From NCBI GenBank assembly GCA_002786065.1, contig NHNY01000032.1, positions 62,001 to 126,000 on the forward strand: 64,000 bases of DNA. The letters are read 5' to 3'. The number at the start of each line of letters is the position of its first letter. Position 1 is the first letter of the stretch. The notes below the pieces were generated by a model, which searched no databases, had not been told where the DNA came from, and saw only the letters and a program-made list of their open reading frames with translations. The DNA is from Microcyclospora pomicola (Eukaryota; Ascomycota; Dothideomycetes; Capnodiales). Below, piece by piece: positions 1 to 12,251 of this stretch. The translations under genes and the position numbers were made by a program.

Positions 1-1910
1 ACACCAGCAGCAGCAGCAACAGCCAGAACGGCCGATCGATCACCCTGCAGAAGAGCCCAATCCCATCCCCGAGTTCAAATTCTTGCGCACGACCACAAGC
101 TCGCAGGAGGTGCTGGAGCTGCCGACATATCCCGACAACGATGTGATATCAGAGCACAAGGAGGAGAAGGAGGTTGCGAAGGAGCGCGCGTCCGGGGAGA
201 AGAGGAGGACGTTGGGATTTCGACGGTCATCCAATGCCGTATTCACGAAAGACCCGACCGCGCAGGTGGAAGAGACGGATAGCAAGAAGTCGCCGGCGAA
301 GGCGAAGCAGGAACGGAGACTGTCGGAGCGGCTACATCTCCATCGACCACGGTCGGTATCTGCAGAGCCCAGCGCGCATCTGCCGGAGGATTTGCCCGAA
401 GCGCCGAGTTCGGTCGTGCTACCAGTGAGGGAAGCAGATGGCGGTGCGGTGGATGAGAGCGCGGTCAAGGAACAGCGGGAAGCACAGTGGGAGAAACGAG
501 CGACGTATCTTGCGCAGCACAATCCATTGCTGGAAGGGGAGTCGCGGCAACTGCACAATGACCGTTCCCGGGAGTCAGACGCGCACGGAACGAGAAAGAG
601 CAGGGAAAGAAGTCCTACCATCTCGGACGCGAAAGGAGATGTCAACATCCAAGAAGCCATTCGCTTGCACGAGATCGGCGAGCTGCGATTATCCACGGCG
701 ATGTTCGGGCGGCTGGCAGATCCGAAAGGCGCCAACAACGCTCTCGCCCAAGTCCTGTACGGTCTGGCCCTCCGTCACGGTTGGGGGTATGAACCTGACC
801 CGGAGAAGGCGATCCACTATCTTTCTCTCGCAGCGTCCAATTCCGCCTCAATCGAGGAGCAAGCGCTGGCATCGGGCATGAAGAAAGGCGGCGCCGCCAA
901 GGGCGAGCTGGTGCTGGCCATCTTCGAGCTGGCCAACTGCTTCCGCCACGGCTGGGGGGTGAAGCCCGACGCCAAAGCTGCTCGCCAGTACTACGAGACC
1001 GCCGCGAATCTGGGCGACACGGACGCCATGGACGAGGCTGCGTGGTGTTATGTAGAGGGGTTCGGAGGCCCGAAGGATAAGGTATGTCGTGATCCCTGTG
1101 CGATCTTGTTCTGCTGGCACGTGTGGGCGGTGCATGTTGTGTCATGTCTTTGCCTACCTTATCCTGCACGCCATACGTGCCTAACCCTATTATCTGTCCC
1201 AATCCCGAGCCCATGCCCGTGTCGCACCACTCCCACATGTACGACTTCTCGCGTGGTGGACGCATGACATATGCAACAGGCCTCCTCGAAGTGTATCACA
1301 AGGGCATGATATCTACCCAGATACCGTCAAATCGCGGGGCTTGCCTATCATTCGTACCACCCCAGGTCAAATCCCTCCAACTCTTGCCCCATCGTTCGGG
1401 CAGCAATAGGGTATCTCTCTGATGCAGACGAGCACGTCACATTCCCCGCCCCGACGGTCTCTCGGATGCTCCGTCCGGCATCACATCGGTCGGCCCGAAC
1501 GATGAACTTCAGCATCCACCACCGGCATCCCGTTTCTTTTCTAGCATGACATTGAGACCACCCCGGGCATATGTACATGTACCGCAACCAAAGCCCAACA
1601 TGAAGCTGACCGGTCTCCTCTCCAATCTAGTTCAAAGCCGCGCAATACCTCCGCCTCGCCGAGAAGCAGGGCAGCAAAGCCGTGGGGAATTCATGGTATG
1701 TACTCGCTCATCTACCCTTCCACCATTCCAATCTACCTCCCCAAGTCTACCACTCCACGCCAGCAGCCACGTTCGCTCTCTAGATGACTTATATCTCTTC
1801 CCTTCCCTATCGTTCTCGCGCTCCCGGAGTTGATCTCATGCACGACTGATAACTAATACGCCACCGTCCTCAGGATCTGGAAAGATAAATACAACCCTCC
1901 CGCCGGATGA
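1..1910 (+). CDS. Sel1-repeat (HCP-like) protein, Dsf2-like; 5' end outside window
   Basis: The reading frame is open from base 2, starting in a poly-Gln run, so the true start lies upstream. Three exons are inferred: 2-1081, 1631-1695 and 1874-1910. They join in phase and end ...NSWIWKDKYNPPAG. The N-terminal half is charged and low in complexity. The C-terminal half holds Sel1/TPR-like repeats, seen as YGLALRHGWGYEPDPEKAI, ANCFRHGWGVKPDAKAARQY and the exon-2 piece FKAAQYLRLAEKQGSKAVG. This arrangement, a long disordered head with Sel1 repeats at the extreme end, matches the fungal Dsf2/Sel1 scaffold family, whose cellular role is poorly defined. The family assignment is from memory of its motifs. 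Intron 1 is long (549 nt) for this genome. The gene converges on the bZIP gene at 3135-5243. Confidence 0.75.
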
Positions 1911-3134
1911 AACATACACTAAATGTTCCCCACGTGCGGCGATGCAGGCATGACGCTACGATATGCACGTAGACGGGTGCACACATGTACATATCCATGA
2001 TATTTCCCCGTTACTGCCTTACCCTTCTCAAATGCCTCTTTGTGAGATGATCCACGTGAGAAGAGTTCCACAGTTCCACGACTTCCGTGCCCTGTCACGA
2101 CGTCCGAGGTAACGAGGATACGAGATGGATGGGAGCGGTGCTGAGAGATGATGATGCCTTGAGTTCTTGCTAAGGCCATTCGTGTACATACACATCTCCA
2201 CCGCTGTGCAACCACCTTCGCAGCTATCGTAAATCATCTCATTTACATCGTCATGAGAGAGGTTCGTCATACATCATCAAGCATGCGTAAGCAGTTCTCA
2301 CACATTGTCCAAGAAAGTAGAAGTTCCTCACTTTCGACACCCCAAAGGCGCGTGGGCGCAGCTGATATGTATGCTGCAGAGGGCATTGACCGCAAGGAAG
2401 GAATACAGTAGGATGCAGTAAAATTCATCTCATTATGTCAAAAAAGGTAACAAAGTATGCATTTCGCTTGCTCGCTCGCTCGCTCGCTATTGCGCTGGCG
2501 TCAAAAGATCGCTAGATAAAGTAATATAGGTAAATTATAGACCAGAAAATAATCCGCGTGTGGCGGGTTGTTGGCGGTGTGACAAGACTGCTCCTGTTGT
2601 AGAAGTGACAGGATGATTGTGGGGAAAGGTTGAGTGAGAAGATCTTCGCTAGTAGGCTCGACAGGACAAAAGAGTAGAGTCTCCGAAAGGGATCGTCAGT
2701 GCCCAGCGCAATGCGCGCTGTTGCGCATGATGATCTGCAATGCTGAAAATGTGTTCATGTGGAAAAAGTCCAAGATTATGGATTGGTAGAGAGGAAACGA
2801 GAAGGTTTGGTCAGGTGTCGTCGTGAAGAAAGTCCGTGAGGTCATGGTTCTACTTCCGCATCGTGGGAAGTGCGTCGATATGATAAGGTGAAACAATGTG
2901 TCCAAGCTGTTTCGTGTTGGGATAGTCGTGGCACATGGATGTCGTTGGGGTCGTGAGAAGTAATGTATCATCGACAGTCGTGAGACTGGGTAAACCTTGC
3001 GGCATGCTGTCCCAACACCGCCGTGTCCACGGCAGCCGCAGACAGATAATACAGCAAGAACAAAAGAAAAGAGAAAGAAAAGAGAAGATGTAGAAGAGCC
3101 GAATGTCAACATGCAGTTGCGCGCCGGTGCAGCC
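1911..3134. other. Convergent 3' intergenic region
   Basis: The region lies between the ends of the Sel1-repeat gene and the bZIP gene, so both 3' UTRs should be here. The only structured sequence seen is a short GCTC microsatellite. Open frames here are short and show no recognisable domain. Confidence 0.6.
2470..2488. repeat. GCTC microsatellite
   Basis: About 4.75 perfect tandem copies of GCTC lie in the non-coding region between two convergent genes. It is an ordinary simple repeat and the only one of this kind noticed here. Confidence 0.85.
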
Positions 3135-5243
3135 TCAGGCCTCCACCTTGTAGCTATAAGCGATCGAGCCATCGCTGTTGCGCTTGTCGCCCTGACGAGC
3201 CTCGATTTCGGAATGGTCGCGCACCATCTGCTTGAACTGCCTGACGACATCAGGAGGCACCTGCTCCCACAGCAGACTTCGAGTGTACACCTCGGCTTTA
3301 CTGGGCTGTTCCGGATACATCTCCTGCAGTGCTGCGGCGAGAGTGCGACGTCGGTGGGGTGCGTTAGCGCTATGGTCGTTCTCGACAGCTGCCTCATTGG
3401 TCACGTCGACATTGGCGATTGATGCCCATCGAGAGGGAGTGAGTGCGAAAGCTTGGTCGATCTCTTGCTGTTTGGTCGGCGACGTGAGGCGGAAGTGTAT
3501 TTGCTCGAGTCGATTTGAGGAAGCGCTTTCGACAAATGGGATCTTAGATGGTTGGGGAACATGAGCTTGATGTGTCACACTCTGACGGTCGCTCAGATCC
3601 CCAGTCTCCGAAAGAAGCTGGCTCAATATGGTGGGGGCGGCGGCAAGGACATGATCAGGCATCTTGATCATGTCTTGGGGTTGCGAGCTGGGTGGCTTGG
3701 AAGCGATAAAGGCGCCACACAGTAAGAGCATGAACAGCAAGCTGGACGCCGTCGGAGGATCTGCCAGGCCATCCATGACCTTTTTCGGTGCTGGGACAAT
3801 GGTGCTGGTCGATGTCTTTTTCTCCAAGGTCGGTGGCTGGCTGTGGGCATCTTGCCGGAGGTCGAAGTGGTAGTCATCTTGTTGTTCGGGTTGCAGGTCG
3901 TTGAACATGAACCGCTCCCACTCGTGCGCACCCATGTTCAAGGCTTCCATCTCCGCGTTGAAGTCGGTGAATCCAGCACTGCTTGGTTCTGCAGACATCG
4001 GCGGTGCAAACACATCCGGTTGTTCCATCAGTATGTTGATCCTCTTCCGCAGACTGGAGGTCTCCTCGAGATGATCCATCTGCATGACTCGCATTTGCTC
4101 TTGAAGCATCTCATTCGCACGGAGAGCCTCACTCGTGTTGCGCATGAGCATTTGCCGTTCATCTTCGCGTCGCTGAATCTCGGCCGCCAGTTCCGAGACA
4201 TCCTTTTCCAGCATGGTGATCTGGTGGGTGTACCCTTTCTCCTTCACCTCGAGGTCTTCGGTGTGCTTCTTCTTGCGTTGCCGTGAAGCGAGTCTGTTCA
4301 TGTTAGTGATCAAAATATCATATTGGTAGCGACATTCTTACGCAGCTTCCCGATTTCGAAGTAATCGCTTTTGCTGTTTCAACTCCTTAACCGTCTCCTC
4401 ATCCGGGGCATTGTCGATCATGTTGTCAATGTTACCAAGCGTCCGCTCAGAAGGAATCTCGATCCGATTATTCTTCTTTCGGATCCCGTCTTGTCGAGCG
4501 AGATCCATCAACGTTGGACTGTTAGGCCGCACCCTCTTCTGCATTGGCCGGGCTTCCATTTCCTGTTGCGCCATGCCCATCCAGTCTTGGTGGGAATGAG
4601 GGGACATGGGTGTTTGTACTGGAGGTGCTTGCATGCTGTAAGTCGTGTCTTGATGGGAGGTGGGGAAGCTTGGCTGCACATGACTGAGGTTACCGTGCAC
4701 ACTGTCCTGACGATGATGATGGAATTGATTACTGTCGAATGCTGGAAGCGGAGGCATGAACTCCGACTCATCATTCACGGCGCCGCTACCAGAGTCCTGA
4801 TTGTAACGCCACTGCGCGGACGGATTTGCAAATGACGACGATTGCACACTATGAGGTGGGAAGGGCGAAATTTGATCGCCACGGTAGGACATTTGACCCC
4901 CGGCCGTGGTATCAATTGACAAGCTGTTGTCAAAGGACTGGTGCTGCTCCCACGCTTGGGGATCTGAGGATTGGGTACCGTTGTTGTTCAAGCCGGTATG
5001 AGAGTCCTCAGCAATGGTCATAGAAGGACTCTGGACGAAGCCAGTATCCAAGACGGAGGGATTCAACACAGTAGCGTCGTTGTCGTCAGGAAACAGTGTG
5101 GTGGTAGGCTGACTTTGCTGTGACAGCGATTGACGATGTTGCGAAGCTTGTTGCTGACGAATTTGTTGATCCTGTTGGTGGCTGTGTTGTTGTTGTTGTT
5201 GCGGATGAGGATAACCAGATTGAGTAGTGGAGTATGCGGCCAT
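3135..5243 (-). CDS. bZIP transcription factor with a hydrophobic segment
   Basis: Two exons, 5243-4342 and 4293-3135, are separated by a 48-nt intron and encode 686 aa. The ATG at 5243 is used because the upstream GTG at 5255 is not a standard start. The intron cuts the basic region. Joining restores KRLLRNREAALASRQRKKK, the N-x7-R signature of bZIP DNA binding, around residues 288-310. A long leucine-heptad coiled coil follows. The N-terminal 280 residues are Gln/Ser/Pro rich and resemble an activation region. Residues about 484-499 are strongly hydrophobic (SSLLFMLLLCGAFIAS), followed by a conserved-looking tail (DHVLAAAPTILSQLL). The protein is expected to bind DNA as a dimer in the nucleus. 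The hydrophobic run could be a short membrane anchor as in ATF6/CREB3-type factors, or only a buried helix. Targets are unknown. Confidence 0.85.
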
Positions 5244-8200
5244 GTTCGAGCTCACTGGATCAAAGGATGTACAGATGCGGGCTCGTCACGTTGATGGACG
5301 GAGCGGTGTGCAGCGGGAACTAGCGTCAGGTCACTCGTGGCCTGCAACAAACGGTAGCGAACGAGCAAGTGATCTGTTTGTGTCCGGTGGCGTCTGGAGT
5401 CGCGTGGACCGGAGTAGTGTGGTGGGAAGGGTAGTGGCAGCGGAGCAAGACGCTTGCTGGACGGTGAGAGAAGTTGGGCGTGCAAGAGCGCAAATCAATT
5501 GCTCAAATGGTCGTAGAGGTGGCGAAGAGATAGACGGAAAGAGGAACGAGGGGAGGATAAGAAGTAGTAGTAGTAACAGTAGTAAACGTGAATGGATAGC
5601 AGTACCACAATATTAGTGATGGCGAGAATAATAGCAGGAGGATAGAGCTTGGTTTAGATAGTGTCAAGTGGTAGCCTGAGGAAGAAGGCGAGTGGGGGGT
5701 GTGTGTGGGAGAGAGCGACGGGTTGAAGCGGGCATCAATCGATGCCCAAGCCAAGACCTGACGCTGTGGAGGTCCAGGGACAAAGTAGAAGGGACAATCC
5801 GGAAGGCAAGATACGAGCCGAAACAAGTAGAGGAGAGCCTGACAGAGGGTGGTCGGGTATGTCTGCAGACCTAGCCTGCACGCTTCATGCAGGAATCCAG
5901 CATTGCCGGCCAATCGATACCAGGCTGCTGCATGATTCCGCTGCACCTACACTCCATGCACGCGCACTGGCTCCGCTCCGAGCATGGCAGTCCATAGATC
6001 TTCTTCCTCGTCCGGCTATATGGCGTGAGGTCAGCTTGTAACCATGTTCAAGCCAGGTCAGGCGTAGACTGGCCAGGAATGGCCGTCGCGCTCGTGATGC
6101 TGAAACGCGCCGCATGTCTCAGCTTGTGCGTCGTCCGCGTGCGCTGTGCTGCTGTGTACGATTGGCAGATAGCTCATATTGTGACCGCACGTGGTCCGAC
6201 CTTTCGAGCACACAGTAGCTCATACCCATAGCCTGGATGAAGATGAGGCCAAAGAAGAATCGAAGAGGAAGAGAAGGAGAAGCAGAAAGGGAATGAGAGA
6301 AGGGAAGAAAATGGTCGGGACCGACGCGCCGGCCGTTAGTACTTCCCGGCCTCATCCCGTCACGGCTTTGGGCGTCAAACAGTAGACGTCCCCTCATAAA
6401 AGCAATTCTTGTACACGCTCCAGTGGACGTGGTGCGGATGATGTCGAGGTCGAAGTAGGATGAGCAAAGATAAAGACGCGTGCCGAAGTCGGTGTCGTTC
6501 GACGGAAACGAGCGAGCAAGGCTTCGTGACGTCCACAACAAGCTCGTCTCCCGAGCCCACTGGGCCCGACGCGAGCGTGAGATCCTCATGACCTGCCTTC
6601 ACCGATCAACTCCGCGATGGCACTGGCTGGATATCCATCTTTGTGCAAACCTGGCCATGTGATGTAGGTACATGGACGGTACACATAATAGCATTGGCTG
6701 GTCCGCCCTGGCCCGAACCCTCTACTGTGGTGCCATGAACCAGCTAGCGCCCGCCTCAGAGCCCAACCTATTGCCAAAACAAACTCCATGTCCAACTTCG
6801 CTTCTTCAATCCTGGCGGTCGTTTCGTTCGCATGCCTAGCCGCATCGCTTCTGTCAGGAACGACGACAAATGCTGAACCGTACATATCTTCCGTCTTCCG
6901 GAATGCTATGATTGGCGTATAAAATCGAAGATTGGGAACTCTCTTCCTGCTCTCTGACTCATGTCACCTTCATTCTTGCTGGCTTCCCACTCTCTATCTG
7001 CAGATTGGTTCGGCTTGTTGGGCTGTGCGACGCTACTGTGAGTGACGCTGATGCTGAACGGGGAGGATTCAGTGCTTCGAAACCCAGCATTCCTATACGA
7101 CAACCTCAGAGGTAGATGATGGGTATGGCGAGACCGGGAGGCGGAAGCTCTTGCGATACGTCCAGACATAGCACCCGTGTAGTAGCCGTCCCTTGAGCAG
7201 GAGATCACGCGCATCTCGATAATCCGATCCATATCAAGCACACTCTACAATTGGTGATCCGCCCGTACGGTATCGTTCATCCGAACTTCCGGTCCTCGTC
7301 TATGCGTGGACATGTAGGCCGCTGCCTGATCTACAGAAACCACGTCCTCGACGTAGGCCAACAAGAGCGCAGCCTGACACAATGTGCCGGATCATGGCCA
7401 GGAAAACCCGGTTTCCAGGTCGAGCAGTATGGCATGGTATGCCATTGTTGCGCGTACGTGTGAACTGTGCATGAGCATTGGGCCGTGACGACAGCAATCC
7501 CCTTCACGACTTACGAGGGATAATGAATTAACCAGGACGCTGATATGCTCTCTCTCCACATGACTGCTCATCCGACCGGGACACGTCAAATCACATATTC
7601 GCATTCCTAAAGAGTGTCGCTTACGTGCCGGAGCACGATCAGGCTGGTCATTTGTGACACGAACGCTATGGTCTTGATCAATATGGTGTTGCAACAGCCT
7701 TTGCGGCTTCACGAGCCTTGTCTTGTCTTTCGAGACGATTTCCTCATTGTTCGAGTTCCCATTTCTTCATTTCCTTTGCTGTGTACATCGGCTGAACATG
7801 GACGTACCTACTCACGTTCAACGCTCCTACCGTCGAACAGCAGGGGGTTTGCAAAACGATTGTCAGATCACTGATTGGATGTGTCGAACGAGGATTCGCT
7901 TGTGGGAAATCCAAAGAAGAATTGAAGGCTTTCTGCAGCTTCTGGCTTTCGCTGCTTGACATTATGTTTATGTATCATATTCGTGTGTATGATCGATTTA
8001 CACCAAGAGCTACGGTGTCTCTCTTGTGAAGCAACCAATGTTGGTGTGCCTCTGGGCGCTCGTATCTCGACTGACACCAGTGGTCCTTTGCTTGACGAGC
8101 CCTTTTTGTGACCCGAGCAAGAGTTCCTTTGTTCCCCTGGGGGCCCCGGTACTCACTCTTTACCGCGTAGAGCACCGTTCAGCGCTACCTTCCCCGAATT

Positions 8201-8416
8201 TGTCCATCAGCACCTTCAGCCGTGCTCTATTACGCGGCACCAGCGGACTCACGATGTCTTCCACTCCAGATCTCTTTCACAATCTTGCGCGCCGTTGTGG
8301 CCTCTGCGTTGATTGCACGAACCACGACAATGGAGAGCCTGATATCTGAGCCCCATTCCACTAGCCAACCTGTGGTCATCACCAGATACATATCATCTCA
8401 GCAGCGTAGGCTATCC
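5244..8416. other. Long gene-poor interval upstream of the bZIP gene
   Basis: This 3.2-kb stretch holds many short overlapping frames on both strands, none with a recognisable domain, a credible splice chain or a clear protein-like composition. It includes the bZIP promoter and probably a long 5' leader at its left end, and the CGR1 3' UTR at its right end. No tRNA, transposon or long repeat was recognised. A long non-coding RNA or a distal regulatory region cannot be excluded. Confidence 0.5.
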
Positions 8417-8860
8417 TCAAGACTTCAGCAATTTATTCCTCTTCTCACGCCGCTTCAGTCTCTCGACACGCTTAGCATGCATCTTAGCTGCCATCAATTC
8501 ATATCGCGCCTTCTCCTCCTTCGCAGCACGTTTATCTTTGATCGCTTGAACTTTTCGCTAAGAAGTAGCACGTCAGTATCCTTAAGCTTGTCCAAATCCG
8601 CTCTGGCCGACCTATAGAGTCATAACCATGCGGAAGCTCCATACCTGACGCTCTTCCTCCTTCTCCGTCTTCATCTCCTGCTCCAGCTTCTTCGTCTCTG
8701 CATGCTGGGCCTCCTTCGCGACTCGCTTGGCATACGAGGTTTGCCCGGCGGTAGGGCGGAAGGCTTTCTTCGTGGCGTGCCACTGCTTGCCGTTGATACG
8801 CATGCCGCCCTTGGCCTGCACTGCAGGCGCAGCAGAAGGTACTGTGCTGGCGCTGGACAT
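8417..8860 (-). CDS. CGR1: rRNA-processing protein Cgr1
   Basis: Two exons, 8860-8645 and 8557-8417, are split by an 87-nt intron and give 118 aa. The sequence has the family hallmarks [20 protein letters not shown] near residues 19-38, a central charged coiled coil ([20 protein letters not shown]), and the basic tail [15 protein letters not shown]. Cgr1 proteins are small nucleolar factors needed for 60S pre-rRNA processing, and the length is right for the family (about 110-125 aa). The end of exon 1 matches the usual EERQ junction, and exon 2 begins [19 protein letters not shown], exactly as expected. The start is the only ATG before the conserved block. It is transcribed in the same direction as ATP1 but is a separate gene. 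Confidence 0.93.
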
Positions 8861-9440
8861 GTTCGCTGACTTGTTGAGCGTCCACGACGCTCGGAAAATG
8901 GCTACATGTTCTTGTCCAAGCTTTCATGTGAAAGTTATGGCGGAGAAAATAATGTCGGATGCAGAACTGCTGGGACGCCGACTTTTGACTTACACGTGAC
9001 ATATCGAGATGCACCATACACGTGCCAACGTAAAGGTTCTCGAGGTCTCGGCCTAGGAGATGGCAATTGAACTCTTGCTAGAGGCTGTCTGTACCCGAGA
9101 CGAAAAGTATACGTCCTGGGCATACAAGCAAAAGCTGTACGACCAAAGCGATCGCTTATTCCCTTGTTCTCTCGATGTAACCTGTAGAATGACATTATCA
9201 GTAGACACCTCAGCACATTTGAAACATCACATCCATGCTCACAATTCTGACAAAGGGAACTAATACCGCGCATATCTACAGAATGCTAACTCAATGTGAA
9301 ACGCTTGCTCTTTCTACGGCCGAGCACTGCTGGATGGACTTTTTTATTCGAGTCCTTCTACTCAGCGTGCCCTTTTGTATAGTACACTCTCGCCGCATCA
9401 GAACCCGCATTCGTCGAGTCAAGATCTAAGCGAGCACCAT
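8861..9440. other. Intergenic: ATP1 3' UTR and CGR1 promoter
   Basis: This 580-bp gap lies between two minus-strand genes. It must hold the ATP1 terminator and the CGR1 promoter. No motif or coding frame stands out. Confidence 0.6.
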
Positions 9441-11817
9441 CTATGAGAAGCTCTTGGTGAAAGTCTGGACAATCTCCTTGAGCTTGGCCTCAAGGTCCTT
9501 GCTGAGCGCACCCTCCTTGTCGATGGTTGCCATGAGATCGCTCTCGTTGCTGCGGAGGTGGTTGAGGAAGTCAGACTCCCACTGAAGAATCTTGGCAACG
9601 GGCACGCTGTCGAGGTGACCGTTGACACCGGCGTAGATGAGAGGCACCATCTCGTTGACGGCCATTGGGGAGTATTGCTTCTGCTTGAGCAGCTCGGTGA
9701 GACGCTCACCACGGTTAAGGGTCTGCTTGGTGGCGGCATCGAGATCGGAACCGAACTGAGCGAAGGCGGCAACCTCACGGTATTGTGCCAAGAAGAGCTT
9801 GAGGGAACCAGCGACTTGCTTCATGGCCTTGAGCTGAGCAGCGGAGCCGACACGAGACACGGAAAGACCGACGTTGATGGCTGGGCGGATACCCTTGTAG
9901 AAGAGCTCGGCCTCCAAGAAGATTTGACCGTCGGTGATGGAAATGACGTTGGTGGGAATGTAGGCAGACACGTCACCACCCTGGGTCTCGATGACGGGAA
10001 GAGCGGTGAGAGATCCGCCACCCATCTTGTCGTTCATCTTGGCGGCACGCTCCAAAAGTCGGGAGTGGAGGTAGAAAACGCTAAAGGGTGGTTGTCAGTC
10101 ACAAGCTTTTATTGTGAGCGGGGATTCACTAAACATACTCGCCGGGGTAAGCCTCACGTCCTGGAGGACGACGGAGCAGGAGGGACATCTGTCGGTAGGC
10201 AACGGCCCTAGGGACTTGAGTCAGTATGATAATCGGCGAATGTACAGGCGGAGTCTGCTTACTGCTTGGAAAGATCGTCGTAGATCATCAGGGCGCTGAA
10301 AGGCAAATGTTAATAACTCGTCCACATGTTGGGATACTCATATAGCCTTACTGCTTGCCGTTGTCACGGAACCACTCGCCTGGAAAAATCGTTAGTAGAT
10401 GTTCGCTTCGTAAGCAGAAGGGAAATACATACCCATGGCAGTTGCGGTGAAAGGTGCAATGTATTGCAGCTAGATGCGATCGTCAGTCCACAGTTCATCA
10501 TTCCCGGATACAAGAACAAGGTAAATATACCGGAGCTAAGATACATGGTTAGCTTGATGTCTAGCACACAAAGATCATGGGGGTCATTGGACGTACCAGC
10601 CTCGGAAGCAGTTGCGGCGACAACGATGGAGTACTTCATGGCGTCGTTCTCCTCAAGAGTCTGCACAAGCTGAGCAACGGTGGAACGCTTCTGACCGACG
10701 GCAACGTAGATGCAGTAGAGCTTCTTGGTCTCGTCGTTTGTGTTGTTCCATCGCTTCTGGTTGAGCATGGCGTCGAGGGCGACGGCAGTCTTTCCGGTCT
10801 GACGATCACCAATGATCAACTCACGCTGACCACGACCGATCGGCACCATGGCGTCGATGGCCTTAAGACCAGTCTGTACGGGCTGGTTGACAGAGCGGCG
10901 GGGCAGAATACCAGGGGCCTTCATCTGAGCACGGCGCTTCTCGGAGGTCTTGATGGGGCCCTTGCCGTCAATGGGGTTACCGAGGGCGTCGACAACACGA
11001 CCGAGCAACTCTGGGCCGACAGCGACATCAACCTGACGATGTGTGTAAGTTTTGGCTTGCCAATGCATAATTCGTAAACGCATTTATGCACTTACAATCT
11101 CGCCGGTTCGCTTGACAGTCTCACCCTCCTTGACAAGTCTGTCGGAACCGAAAAGCACAACACCGACCTGGCCGGCCTCGAGGTTCATGCACATGCCCTT
11201 GACACCGGAGGCGAACCTGCCGTCGAGTCAGTTTCCAGTGTCCTCTTCATTGCGTTCACTGAACGCTTTTGTTCGCTCCATATGTGGGTACATACTCGAC
11301 AAGCTCCTCGGCCTGGACATTGTTCATACCGTGCACACGTGCGATACCGTCACTGATTATCCCGTCAGTTCCATTTGTCCATTTTCGAGGTTGTCTTGCG
11401 GTCAGGCATACCCGACGGAGAGAACACGACCAGTCTCGGCGAGGCCGGACTCCTCCTGTACGCCACGGATGCGCTGCTCGAGGATGGAGGACACCTCGGT
11501 AGGGGTTGCCTTGGCGTCAGCGGCATAGCTGCGAGTGATGGTGCTGACAACAGGTGCGGTGCGTTGCTGCAATGAAAAGCTGTCGTTAGCGCGCCATTCT
11601 CCCTGAAGCTGCCATGAGGTGGTAACAGCTCGCAGCCCCATCCAGCAACCCAGTCTTCATCTCCCCAGATGGGATTGAGTCGATGGAAGGCGTTGCGGAT
11701 AGGCATTGGAGCTTGATGATGGCCGTGGATGGGGATAGGACGTACGACGGAAATTCGGCTGCTGGCCGAAAGCGCACCGGCAGCGCGAGCACCAGTCCTC
11801 AATGCGGTCCTCATCAT
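9441..11817 (-). CDS. ATP1: Mitochondrial F1F0 ATP synthase subunit alpha
   Basis: Eleven exons give 550 aa: 11817-11746, 11566-11412, 11352-11296, 11216-11096, 11032-10597, 10535-10531, 10469-10433, 10379-10352, 10295-10263, 10207-10139 and 10080-9441. The lengths sum to 1653 nt. The N terminus is a basic, Arg/Ala-rich mitochondrial transit peptide, [20 protein letters not shown]. Exon 5 carries the Walker A motif GDRQTGKTA and the hallmark [21 protein letters not shown]. The last exons contain [19 protein letters not shown], which carries the catalytic-site arginine region. The sixth exon is only 5 nt (CTCCG). It is needed to give the invariant EAAPLQYIAPF, since the flanking exons alone miss Ala-Pro and shift the frame. 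The protein is a nucleotide-binding, non-catalytic partner of the beta subunit in the mitochondrial F1 head. Putative CCAAT boxes occur upstream. Confidence 0.97.
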
Positions 11818-12251
11818 GGTATGTGTGATGGATGAAGGGTGATTGGTATGATGTAGCCGCTCCCACAGCGACTTGTTCGTGATATGAGCGGAGAGTAGTT
11901 GATGGGATTGGGGATGGGGTTGTCGTGGTGGTGCAGTCGTCGAGCAGTGAGAGGAGAGCTTAGGAGCAAGGCTTTGCCGTCGCAGCACGGGCCAACGCTA
12001 AGTCAAGAAGTCTTCGGCGAGCTTCGGGATTTCAAGTCATCACTACTTTCTCACTCGACTCAAACAATTCCCTCGTTACAGTATATATCGCTATAACACT
12101 TCATCGCACTCGTTGCATACAGGACAACATCAACACTGTTGAAAGTGCTTGCTGCTGTCCGCCTCTTGTCTTGACCTTGTCTCTTGTCATCAGATGTGGT
12201 CGTATTGAATCACCTCCTGGGCAAACGGCAGATTAGGCAGACGTTGTGGCC
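11818..12251. promoter_or_regulatory. Shared divergent promoter of ATP1 and the Mpo1-like gene
   Basis: This 434-bp interval separates two divergent start codons. CCAAT pentamers read on the minus strand at 11846-11842 and 11911-11907, upstream of ATP1. CCAAT is the site of the Hap/CBF complex that often controls respiratory genes. An AT-rich TATATAT stretch lies near 12083. Whether these work as promoter elements is inferred. Confidence 0.45.

Noticed and set aside
9558-10211. 217-codon plus-strand frame opposite ATP1
   Set aside because: It is fully antisense to conserved ATP1 exons and crosses an ATP1 intron. It reflects codon bias on the coding strand and has no domain.
10577-11077. 166-codon plus-strand frame opposite ATP1
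   Set aside because: Antisense shadow of the Walker A exon of ATP1.
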